DNA from: Tubulanus polymorphus
Lineage: Eukaryota; Nemertea; Palaeonemertea; Tubulaniformes; Tubulanidae
Assembly (NCBI RefSeq): GCF_964204645.1
Contig: NC_134036.1
Location: forward strand, 2,841,501 to 2,905,500
Length of the DNA: 64,000 bases
Direction: 5' to 3'
Under the pieces are notes generated by a model that was given only the letters and a program-made list of their open reading frames with translations, was not told where the DNA came from and ran no database searches. Of the stretch, positions 23,629 to 35,000 are shown piece after piece (within the stretch, counting starts at the first letter, position 1; each line of letters starts with the position of its first letter). Position numbers and translations under genes: made by a program.

Positions 23629-23879
23629 GTAACATACACAGAGTTCTCACAAGCTTTAAGATTTATCACTCATTCACTCTGATCGAAATGATTTTTTGGG
23701 GGGTATGGTTGGTAGACCCGGACGTTTGTTCGAGGATGAAATGTTGAAATGCAATGATAAGCCATACATGGCTGGGCACTAGCAGCGTTATTATGAATGG
23801 CCATGAAAATTTGTGTCGACCCAAATTGAAGGTGTGAACTGCATCTCTATTGATAAATGACCAGCTGTCAGATGATTTA

Positions 23880-24100
23880 GAATTAATCTAAAATCACCAA
23901 ATCACCGGATTTCGCTCCATGTGATATTTTCCTGTTCGGAAGGAACTGAAAAAAACCCCAAGGTAATCGAAACATCACCAGCAGAAATCGAAAACTTTAT
24001 TGTCGGAAGTCAAAGAATTTTTGAGAAATACTGAATCTGATGTGTCAAATTCGACGTCGAGCTCAACTGTGGTCAAAATGTTTATGATATTGAACAAGAA
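23880..24100 (+). pseudogene. mariner-type transposase C-terminal relic
   Basis: Frame at 23902-23925 reads SPDFAPCD followed by IFLF, the third catalytic block of mariner (DD34D) transposases. After a frameshift, ELKK, GNRNITSAEIENF and a final W-S-K-C word follow as in mariner C-termini. Several stops and shifts are present and no inverted terminal repeat was recognised. It is dead sequence, lying between the GPCR and duplication unit 3. Confidence 0.5.
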
Positions 24101-24117
24101 GCTTAAGCGAAGTTGAA

Positions 24118-25900
24118 TTCAGTAAAACGCGGAACTGGACGCTGATGTGTTCCTCGCACCGCGGATACAACGGCGCCTCCTATTAAGCACTTTGAAAACA
24201 TCCACTGACGAATCATAAACAGTTAAAAATCCGATCATTGATTTATTTACTCGCGGTTTTATAGAATCTAATTATAACACGAGATTTGACGACTGAGTAA
24301 CAAATATTAATTAATTTTGAGACTCTTCATAGTCATTCAGTCGGTAACCTGACTGTGGTTCAGTTTCATAATCGGATAGTTACCAAACACCACAAGTATA
24401 TCCGATTATAAACTCTATCACCAATGATTCAAGAACAAACTACTTTACAAGGTTTGCCGCTACAACACTTCGAGGCACCACCGAGACACATCATACCCTT
24501 GGTCGTGCAGCCTATATAAAAAAAAACATGAAAAGGTAAGTTGAATTCAGAAGTAAAACACAATTATTTTACCAGTCTATAATACCTATAATACCGGGCC
24601 CAACAAATATCGATCTTTCAAAATGTCATAACATCGACGGTGCTTGGTTTCGTACGTGTTTACAATTAGGCTTCGGATTATCCTACCCCCCCCCCCCCCC
24701 AATTCATAATGCCTGGATTCACTGCACAGATGATGCCATGTCAACCAATCAGACACAAAAGAATGTTCTACAGGAAATACATGTGTGTAAGAACAATATT
24801 ATGAGCGTCAATGATTTTTTGTCAGGATATAGGTTTTATCTCTGAAATGCTTAAAAATTGATCCGTTCAATCGATAATCTAAGTAGATTAATCATTGTCT
24901 CAGCCGCTACTCACCTGCAGCAAATGACGCGGCACTGGCCACAATCACAACAACAGCGCATACGCGAGTCACTAAATAAGCCATCATTTTAAACGCCTAG
25001 ACTTAAAATGAATATAATAGCAATGTACAGTCTACAATAGGCTCTCATTTTATCAGTTGATTTACCAGGTTTAAAGAAATAGTGCCGTTTCAGAAAAAGA
25101 GCAATTGCTTGGAGATACGGTGTAAAAAGCAGCGATAACGGGTTTTCTGCATTGCTTGCTTGAATATCGTACTATGAAGCGTAGTTTCGTCAAAATTAAT
25201 TGCATCAATTCGAAATGGTGAGAATAAAAGTAATGGTATATATAAAACACCCTTAAAGAATATACTACTATACAAGACAGCATGATTAGATTAGTGACAC
25301 GTAGCGAACAATCGTTCCTCATCTCAGTTATAAGAAAATTATGGTTATGAATTTAATGACGATCAAATCAAAATAGCCATCGGTTGATATCTTGAAATAC
25401 TTTGAATTGAAGGTTTGGTTGCTGCATTCAATATAGGAACCCTTATGTAGAAAATTCGCCCATCAATTTTACACTTCAGACATTTCATACACTATTTACT
25501 TTTCTATTCAGGTTTTTCAAATTGCTGCGTGTTAACTTCAATACTTGAATCAAGAGTTCAGTAATTGAATCCAGAATGGGAACCGGTGAAAAACGAAACT
25601 ATTGTCTGATATTTTATTTTACTGAGGATTCAGGAACTGTGGAACTGGGTACAAGTCGAATAGAACCCACACAGCTGTTGCCACATCCTGGAAGTTCTTT
25701 TTTTTTGTATAGAAAATTCGCCCATCAATTTTACACTCAAGACATTCAACAGACTAGTAACTTTTCAATTCAGGTTTTTCAAATTGCTGCGTGTTAACTT
25801 CAGTACTTGAATCAAGCGTTCAGTAATTGAATCCAGAGTGGAAACCACTGAAATACGAAGCTATTGTGCGATATATTTATTTTTAACTGAAAAGTAAAAG
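24118..25900. repeat. segmental duplication unit 3 (ICK gene 3)
   Basis: Begins with gtaaaacgcggaactggacg as in unit 1 and carries the same 3' flank, mature exon, intron, signal exon and upstream block. The far end has an extra local duplication (the ttcaggtttttcaaattgct block at ~25509 and ~25770). A 15-bp poly-C at 24686-24700 sits where the other units have shorter C runs. Confidence 0.7.
24429..24987 (-). CDS. secreted inhibitor-cystine-knot (ICK) peptide 3, two exons
   Basis: Exons 24987-24915 and 24511-24429, phase 1, 51 aa. The signal exon is close to copy 1 (same length, MMAYLVTRV start, GTGAGT donor). The mature exon encodes about 27 residues spaced C-X6-C-X6-CC-X4-C-X3-C, again starting Gly-Cys. 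The first and last loops differ completely from copies 1 and 2. The reading frame is intact. The downstream polyadenylation hexamer is altered relative to copies 1 and 2, so expression is less certain. Confidence 0.72.
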
Positions 25901-26204
25901 TAATTAATATCCGATAATGTCTAGTTAAACTATAAAGAACGTATTCATCCATGCAAAATTAAACCCGAAAACTGTGGCCACTCGGTCCAGAAGACAAAAT
26001 AAACCCAGATAACTTTGGAACTGGGTTCCAAGAAAACTGTGAAACTAAATTCAGAGTCAAATGAAATCCACAGAAGTGTGGAACTGGATGCATCAAATTA
26101 ACGAAAACTGTGAAACTGGATTCAGATTTCAGTTAGATTATGTAAATTACTGTGGATTTTGGTTTATGGTCGCATTAAATCAGAATCTACAAGCTGTCTA
26201 ATTA

Positions 26205-26497
26205 ATAAGCAATTATCTAGATAATTGCTCATTGAGCAAATCGACCTCATACGTTTCTTACTTTATAGACGTTATATACGCTGGCTGATGTACCACACGT
26301 TGATTGTATCACACTAGGATCGTCAAGCGCCGGAGATCTCTGTGGAGACAACCACTGCCAGGACTTGGGTGAGCCTGGCTTTGGAAAGTAACACACACAC
26401 AGTGGTTAAATTTACCGATCATATTGTGTCAGAATCAACCAAGATCTCCAGGGCCCGGTTTTATAGACTGGTATTACCTTTAACCCGGAGGCTAATT
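26205..26497. repeat. partial fourth copy of ICK-intron sequence with inserted elements
   Basis: 26281-26497 matches 17965-18172 of ICK gene 1. It includes the ~98-bp inserted element, the cagtggttaaatttaccg intron piece and the left half of the 18134 MITE. No mature or signal exon accompanies it. A 22-bp perfect palindrome (agcaattatct/agataattgct, 26208-26229) lies just before it. Confidence 0.6.
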
Positions 26498-26557
26498 TTG
26501 TGTGTGACTAACCTAATATTATAGGCTGGCTTGTCTATCGAGATGACACGTAAATAA

Positions 26558-26672
<115 letters not shown>

Positions 26673-27416
26673 CGTTTAACAACACTAAATGTAAAATCGA
26701 CGATGTTAAGCAGGGGAGGATCTAGCTTTTCAGAGAAAGGGGATGTGCGCACTATACCCACTTGGGTCACTACTTACACATCGGGGGTCTGGGGACGCTC
26801 CTTCAGAATATAATTTTGAAAAATTAGACGCATTTAGGTGGATTCAGTCTGAGCACTTTCCTGGTTGAAATAAGGAATGAAATATGTTCACAATTTCACT
26901 ATTTTCTAAGAAAATAACTTAGGTAGAAAATTCCAAGGTTATTCGGCTGAAAAAATTGGTGTGCGCGTGCACCCCCCCCCCCCCCGTTACATCCGCTACT
27001 TCGACTAAATTTCTTCACGCGATATTTAAGATGAAAAAGTAAGTTTATGTCGTCTGATGTTTGACTCTAATTACAACATACAAAGCAACATCAAGAAAAT
27101 ATAAAATATTTCTCAGCACAAGATTACACTATGTCAAAATGATAAAGACGATTCAAGCCTAAAACTATTTAAACTGGATTCAAGTGAGGAGTTGAAATCT
27201 AAAGAACGTTTTCTCGTCAATGGTTCCTGATCGTCGACTTTTGGATTTTTTATATAACAACCCAGCGGCGGTTTAAGCGGGCATTTTCAGGGTGATATAG
27301 ATATCATCTATCATTCGGGCGACTGCACGCAATGTGAAAATAATCTATTCTAAGCTGTTATTTCTTTCTCAGTAATTTGATCGATTTTTCTGTGCGAAGT
27401 TGAGAGTTGTCAGTAG

Positions 27417-27666
27417 ATGCCATTAAACGAAGCAGTCGTCGCAGCCGCTCCACTGGTCGATCTTTTGCAAACAGTTGCTGAGATTGCCTTACCGATGGGA
27501 CCTTAAATTCAGCGTTTACATCTATCTATTCTTTTATGGTCCAACGTCAATTTTTTGTATCACCTTGAACGGTTTTACCATTTATGTGTTAGGAAAACTA
27601 AACAAGAAAATTAATTTTGATAAATTATTTGACGCCTGCGAAAAAAATGTAGAATTTCTGGGATAA
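27417..27666 (+). pseudogene. GPCR 5' fragment (remnant 3), frameshifted
   Basis: ATG at 27417 starts the same N-terminus as the remnants at 19571 and 21587. A one-base insertion near 27465-27475 shifts the frame, after which LRLPYRWDLKFSVYIYLFFY and LNGFTIYVLGKL match TM1 of the intact receptor. Similarity ends after TM1 and the frame stops at 27664-27666. A decayed 5' copy with the same upstream block as units 1 and 2. Confidence 0.7.
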
Positions 27667-29082
27667 TCTAATGTGGAATTGCAATTTTGAAATCGAAGTT
27701 TTAAGAAATTTGGGGAATTATGAGATTTGGCAATTGAGTAGCCCCGATACGGTCTTCGACTGTACTGAGTTTTGGTTTAATATTTCATCGAAAATCGTCA
27801 ATGCAACTTCATTGTCTCCATGGTTGAGGAAAGAGCTCTTCTGATGTCTGCTTCATCATGACTTCGAGCATATCGTGTGGCCTAGCCAGCCGGCCCGGTC
27901 TCCGGGACCGTTGGCTGTCACTCGGTATCCTATCCTGAGTCTGGGTTGAAGTAGGCAGTCATTTAAAATAACTTGTTTATATTATTCTGTATGAATTACC
28001 CGTGTGTCTTATATGTTGTATTTTCTTATTTCAAAATTAACCTTATTGAATTTGGGGATTTTATCCCGGAATTTCAATGTATTAAGGATCAATAAAAAAT
28101 TTAATTGAATTGTTACCTAATACACATGCCATCAGAGGACGCGGAGCCGTATATGACAGCTATGCTATTATACATTGATAATCTCACGAAACCTACATAC
28201 CCCTAATATCGAACATATTTCAAAACATTTGAATATTGAGATTATACATTTACACATTTTTATATGGACCGCTTGTAGCCGCTGATAAAATTCACGCCGG
28301 CCCTACACAGATTGTAAATTTAGATAGCTTCGTCATTCCACCAGCATCCCCATGTCAGGGTCTGACTTTTATCAGACTTCCGTATCGTGTATACATCCGC
28401 CATTTAACCGAATAATCCGATTTACTTATCACTTCTATTTATGTCAGCCGCTTCTGATATAATCATACATCCATTACTATTACAATACGTCTTCTAATGA
28501 TATTCAATGCAATATAACATTTCGACGTTCAAAAAGCGGTCATTGTATAATCACAGGGAGCCATTCGGTCAACAATATTTTGCCAAATAGCTTGTATGTG
28601 TACACATAGACCTGTGACGTTCTGCACATCGATTTACGGTTGTCGTTTGTAAAATGACGCTGAATGGTTAACATTGTTTCGGTTTCATAATGGTAACGTT
28701 TTATAAATAAAACCAAAATATGCCCCTCGATCTGAGATGAAATTCAGTTGCCTAGTATGATTCATGACTTATGATTCACAATAAACATAAGCAGATAAAC
28801 AGGACCACAATTTACAACTTGCAATAATTGGCTGTAGTGCTCATGTCGCGGGGATAATTCCAGATAGAACGAGTCAGTGGGCGGTTATTGTAACGCTTGA
28901 TTCCGTGCCGGATTCCGAATCCGATTCCTTTCTTTATTCTATTCCCTGCGCATACTCGACAGTGTACACTACATACAGTATAGGCCTAGTGTGGAGCCAG
29001 TAGTTCGCAATTTGTGTTGTTTACATTGTGGATTAATACTGTGGCGAGAGGATTAGGATAAGGATGGATTAACGCGTTTAAA
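27667..29082. other. intergenic and MCC upstream region
   Basis: No gene recognised. The last ~200 bp before 29083 should include the MCC 5' UTR and promoter. No TATA box stands out, and gattccg-type repeats occur near 28900-28940. The stretch around 27860-28110 looks like interspersed repeat ending in an A-rich tail but was not identified. Confidence 0.4.
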
Positions 29083-32000
29083 ATGTCTTTACATTTACCC
29101 CCAGGAGGGAGTGTGGGTCAGTCGCCCCCGGGATTAGCGCGAGGGTCCAGCAGTAGTGGTAGTGATTCGAGCTCAACAGCTGAAGAAGAAAGACTAAGGA
29201 GATTATTCGTTAGCTGTGATCATGATGGAGATGGCTACATTGATGGGTAAGGAGGCAAGGGCTGAATATGGGGTTGCGATGTATCAGGTGCGATATTAAT
29301 TGTACATAGCCTAAACATTTTGCAAGATACCACAGAGTTTAGTTAAGCAGTTTCTAATATTGACTGAACATTAACTTTACTTTGGTCTTGGACCAAGTCT
29401 TGGTCTTGGTGTGGACTGTATATGAACTTAATTTCTCTATACAAATTTGCACAAACTCGCTATAAAATGTTTTTCAAAGTTGTATTTTTAGCGCTTTGTA
29501 ATGTTGTTAAACATATATTTTAGGCTTACCAGTAGGCCTAAGTGGTAGGCCCTTTTGCATGCTTGTGAGCCTACAACTGCCATAAAGTATCTTAGCTTAG
29601 TTACCTTACCTATTAGTCTGAATACCAGTCGTACGGGTTCCCTACAGGTTGTTTGTAGAACGACGGCTAGGTACTAGACTACTTAACTATAGGCCCTACC
29701 TTAATTGTTCCTTTAGTAGTACAGTTATATCATCGATGCAGACTATGGCCCATACAGCTGAGATAACATGAAGGAACAGATCAAAATGGATTCCTAGAAA
29801 AATACAATCAATCAAAATAATTCTCTTCTAAGAAACATTATCCCAACAATGGCGTTGGACAAGTATTTTCTAAATTTGTTCGGCCTGACAAACTTCCTTC
29901 AATTGAATATTTTGGCCTATTGGTCAGTCAGTTATTCCTTTTAACTCATTGAATTCGAATCTTTGGCCTAGGCTAATGGTCAGTCAGTTATTTCTTTTCT
30001 AACTTATTGAATTTAGAATCTTTGGCCTATTGGTCAGTCAGTTTTTTTTAACTCATTGAATTGAATATTTGGCTTATCGGTCAGTTGGCCTAATGGCAAG
30101 TCAATTATTATTTTTTGTTCGACAGCCCAAATTCAATAATCAAATCTTTGGCCTATTGACAAGGCAGTTGTTTATTTATTTCATTTCATTCAAATTGAAT
30201 ATGTAGATATTGGCAAGGCTGTTGTTTTTTTTCAAAATTATTCAATTCAATCTTTGGCCTAATGACAAGTCATTTATTGTTTTTTTGTAACTTGTTGAAT
30301 TGATTAGTCAGGCCTTTTTTCTAACTTCTCGATTTGAATCCTTGTCTATTGATTGTTTTTTTTTTAAATAAACTTCATGAATCATTTTCGTTCGCTTACC
30401 TTGTTTTTTTTTTTAATTTGATTTCAATCGATGTTTTCCCACTTAATTCTTAACGAAATATAAAAGAATTTTTCTCCATCCTTATTTCAGGAAAGATCTG
30501 GTCGTTATGTGCCAGCGACTCAACATGGCCGACGTCGTCGACGCGCTGCGCCACGAACTCGGGATGTACAACGAAGGCGGCGTCATTTCGTTCGAAGAGT
30601 TTATTAAATGCCGACGGAAACTGATGGCGGAAATCGCTCAGGTTAAAGATCAGTTGATCTGCGACCCGACCGACGACGTCGTTATCGTCTCCGGCGGCGA
30701 TGGTGGTGGAATGCACGATATCGGCAGCGATGCGCGTCGAATGATGGCCTGGCAAAATAGCAGTGATAATAGTTTAGGTGAGTCTGTCAAAGTGACTCGA
30801 GATGGGGCTGAGGGGCCCAAGCAGTTTATGCACGTTAGGAATAAATGATGTGGAGTCGTTTTAGCCACACTGCTAGTTTTTCAAGTTTGCAAAAATGAGA
30901 ATCAAATTCAGGCCTATCGAAAAATGATAGTTTCTAAGAGAGATGGAGAGAAACTTGAGAGTCTAGAAAGTTCCTTCAGGAAATTAATGAAACAGTTTTG
31001 CCTTGTATTGACACAAACACACACCTGTCAATTTTCACATTTCAAATGCATGGAATAAAGAGTAAAAACAAAACAATCGTCAGGGTTCACAGTTTTGGTA
31101 AAAAGTATGTAGGTCTGTCGGCCCTATTTGGTTTTTGTTTTGGTCCCAATAGATAGTTATAAGGCTTCCTCTGAAAAGTTCCTCTGAAAACTAAAACTTT
31201 TTGATTTGGTAGAAATGACAATTTTATAGATAATATTCATTCAATATTTGTGTGAGCTAGTTTTATTTTGATGAATGAGCTACTCATTGGGATACGCTGT
31301 GTTATATTGTGTGTGTGGACTTCAGAAAATTGATGCACCATAAATATTTGGGAAATTGGTAATAGAATTTTTGGTTAATATTTCATTGAAATATTCATGA
31401 AATCCTGTGCGTGTGTTGAGAATGAGCTAAATCTGTATGTTTTAATAATTTTGGTGACCTATATCGACTTGTTTATCATAAAATAATGATGCACTCAGTT
31501 CAGAAAAGCAAATCCTGTAAAATGGAGAAATTGAAATTTCCACCTACCTGGCCTTGCTTGCAATCTTCTGCCAATTCTACCTTGACCTTGGTTCGCCAGC
31601 CACGTTTCAAGAGGGTCGTTTCAAAAACTGAATTTTTGGTTAATATATATTTCATTGAAATATTCATGAAATCCTGTGCGTGTGTTGAGAATGAGCTAAA
31701 TCTGTATGTTTTAATAATTTTGGTGACCTATATCGACTTGTTTATCATAAAATAATGATGCACTCAGTTCAGAAAAGCAAATCCTGTAAAATGGAGAAAT
31801 TGAAATTTCCACCTACCTGGCCTTGCTTGCAATCTTCTGCCAATTCTACATTGACCTTGGTTTCGCTAGCCACGTTTCAAGAGAGGCGTTTCAAAAACTG
31901 CCTTTCCAATTTAATTAGTTTATTCATTAATCTTTTAACAAAATACTGAATTATACAAGAAATACTGAAATATTTCATTTCTAGGCTACAAGTTTTACCG

Positions 32001-35000
32001 AGTTTGTAACAACATGTTTTCTAAAACTATCTCTCTTCGCAGCAAATTCCGGATACGGCTACGACAGCGGAACGCAGGATATGGGACCCGACCCGCCGTC
32101 GTTACATCGTCTCCTAGAAACGCACGAACCCGATTGTTACAAAAAATTTATCAACGACGCGATGGCCAGCAACTGTTTGGAAGTCGCAAACTCGGTAAGT
32201 GTACCACTATTTCAAAGGCTACAAATTTAAATCAGAATAAACTGCAAAACTTGTTCATAGTATAGAAATGGGCTTTAAAACTATTCCTGATTGAAAAAAT
32301 GTATCTAAAGAGTTAGTATTTCGGTATCAGTCTAGTTCGTTACTTACCTAATCATTGGTGGTAAGCTTTTTATAATCGGATGGGCTTATACCAACCTTGT
32401 ATATGTGGGCTTATATATATGGTTTGTGAAAATGTCTGATCGTGAAACTAAACCACAGACAGGTTACTGACTGCAGTCTGTAGTAAGTAGAACTTAAATT
32501 ATTGAATTTCAAAAATATTCATATTGATTTAATTCTCATCGTCGAAACATCAATATTTCAAGTGGAGTGTGTTTAGCATTCGGCCAGCTGTTATCTAGTC
32601 AGGGTTGGGGGTTTCAAAACCTAAACAAGTGTTGAAAGATGTTTTCACTACCGAATTCTTATCGGTGTTGAATGATGTTTTCACCAATAACAACAAATTC
32701 ATAGGCCTATAGAAATTCTCCCTTATTATGGCGAATAAAAAAGCAAACGTATGTAATAAGTTAATAATTAGTAAGTAATGTATGCTTGATTCCAATAAAA
32801 GTTCAACCTGAAAAATTTCCCTCACAAAATCACCCTACAAACGTGCTCGAATCACGTTTTCCCTTTTTTGTTCATTGCTCTGAGTATATGGCTGAGCTTT
32901 ATGGTTGAATACGATTTCATTATCAGAATTTTCTTTTCATCTCGTGTAATAATTCATGTTTTATGGCGTAATTTGTATGTTTGATGCAGTGTTTTATTGT
33001 CTAGTTAAACGTCGATTAGCAACTCACGACTAGAAATATTGTCCCAAACCTATCATAATTTAGCCATCAGAGACATCCAATATGATGTCTTCTTTAATGT
33101 AACTATTTTCGAGTCTATTGGGATCCAGGGAGATCGTATGGAAGCTCAACAGACTTGAGCCTGTGCACGGGATTAGTCACCATCTGTTGAAATACGTGTA
33201 CCTACTCTTTACACCATGACTCATACCACTCTAACGATGCGAGATTATGATGATGATTGTGATGGTAGTATAGCGTCTACCAGTTGCTGCAGTGAATGTA
33301 GCTTTTCAGGAAGCTGGAGAAGATACATTGTTGCCAAATCATGACCGAAAAAAAACCAATAGACTCAGACCCTTTCTTCGATAATTTTTGTAAATTCATT
33401 CTGGAGTCACTACACCTGATGATAGCTGATATTCTTTAACGTTGCTCGAAATATATAGGCCTATTCGTTTCTATTCTATTCAAGAACTTTTCATCTTTGG
33501 CTGAATCATTGTGGGGTTTGTCGTATATTCATCTTACAACATGGATATTGTGTATTTTCTTGAGACTGATAGGGATTTAGGATTTTTGCAATATGCATGG
33601 TGGGATCCGAGAAAAGAAGAAGTGAAAGAAAATGTGAAGGCTTCCTAGCAGTCACGACTCCAAATCCTTGCAAAACTTGGATAGAAATGAATATGCAATT
33701 TCCTGAAATCCTTAAGAAACCTTGATAGAAATATGCAGTTTCTGCAGCAGAGTTCAATGGAAAATGGACATTAACTCCATTATTAATTGCTGTAACCAGG
33801 AACATTGTCGATGATGAGGCAGCTCGATATGATTCATAGACCACATTCATCTTTTTGTTAATTCTGTTAGGCCACAATCGTTTCTTATTGGCACAAACTA
33901 TATACATTATCGTTAGGCTTAGGTCACATTAATTTCTATTTGGTTCAGGCCTCATTTCTTTTTGTACAAACTACATCAATTTCTGTAGTAAAGCCACTTT
34001 TCATTTCTATTGGACACAGATTACATAATTTTTGCTATACAGCATAGGCCTAATTATCTTTTTAGGTACAGACCATATCATATAGAGAATATTTACTTTG
34101 ATTGGACACGACTATTCACCTTTTAGCACAGATTGCATTTTTTTTGCTAGGCCATAATGTGATTCATTTGGCGCTGATTCTCTTGGCTTCAATTTATTCA
34201 TTCAGGCACAGACTACATTGATTTCATCTTTTTAGGCCCAGACCATATCAATTTCTGCTTGGTTATAATTATTTCATTTAGGCACAGACGGCATCAATTT
34301 CTAAATCATGTTTTTTACGGACAGACTATATTTCTATTAGGTGATAATCATTTCTTTTTAGGCACACTCTATAATTTTTGCTAGGCCAAAATCATTGCAT
34401 CAAGGCACACAGCTCACTATCCTGAAAATAATTTGAAAATAGGGGTAAAAAAGTTCAGAGTTAATTCACGTGACAAACTAGATATCCTCAATCCATCTGC
34501 CATTTCCCGAGACAAACTTTTTACACTATCACTCGCCTTACCATTTTATGGTTCTTCTCGCCACTGATTGACTATATCTTGAAAAACGGCTATTACATGT
34601 ATTTATTGTGGTTACCAGCAATAATTAGTTTTACAATGAAAGTCTAGATTTTGATAGTTCAAAAAATTCAAAAATACCCGATTAAAGAATTATTAATGCT
34701 TTTACTGTTCGTCTTTACTTGGCAGTACAATATTATGTTAATAAACACACATTATATAAGAATGTGACAAATACAAGATTATATAGGTTGGAATTGAGTT
34801 ACAAAGTTCAAAGATGCCGGGTTAAGAAAATTATGAACGCTTTTACGGTCCATATCTCTCTACCAGGCGGATATTCCTATCGTTTTGCTAGACAGGAATA
34901 GGAAACTTGAATTTAGGCCTATGAGTTGGTACGCAAGCTGCGTTATAGAGTAGTTCGAGTAAATTGTGGATTCTTAATGGAATGAGTCGATGAGGAGAGA

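Noticed and set aside
33506-33907. Minus-strand 133-codon frame inside MCC intron 3
   Set aside because: No recognisable features; overlaps degenerate repeats.
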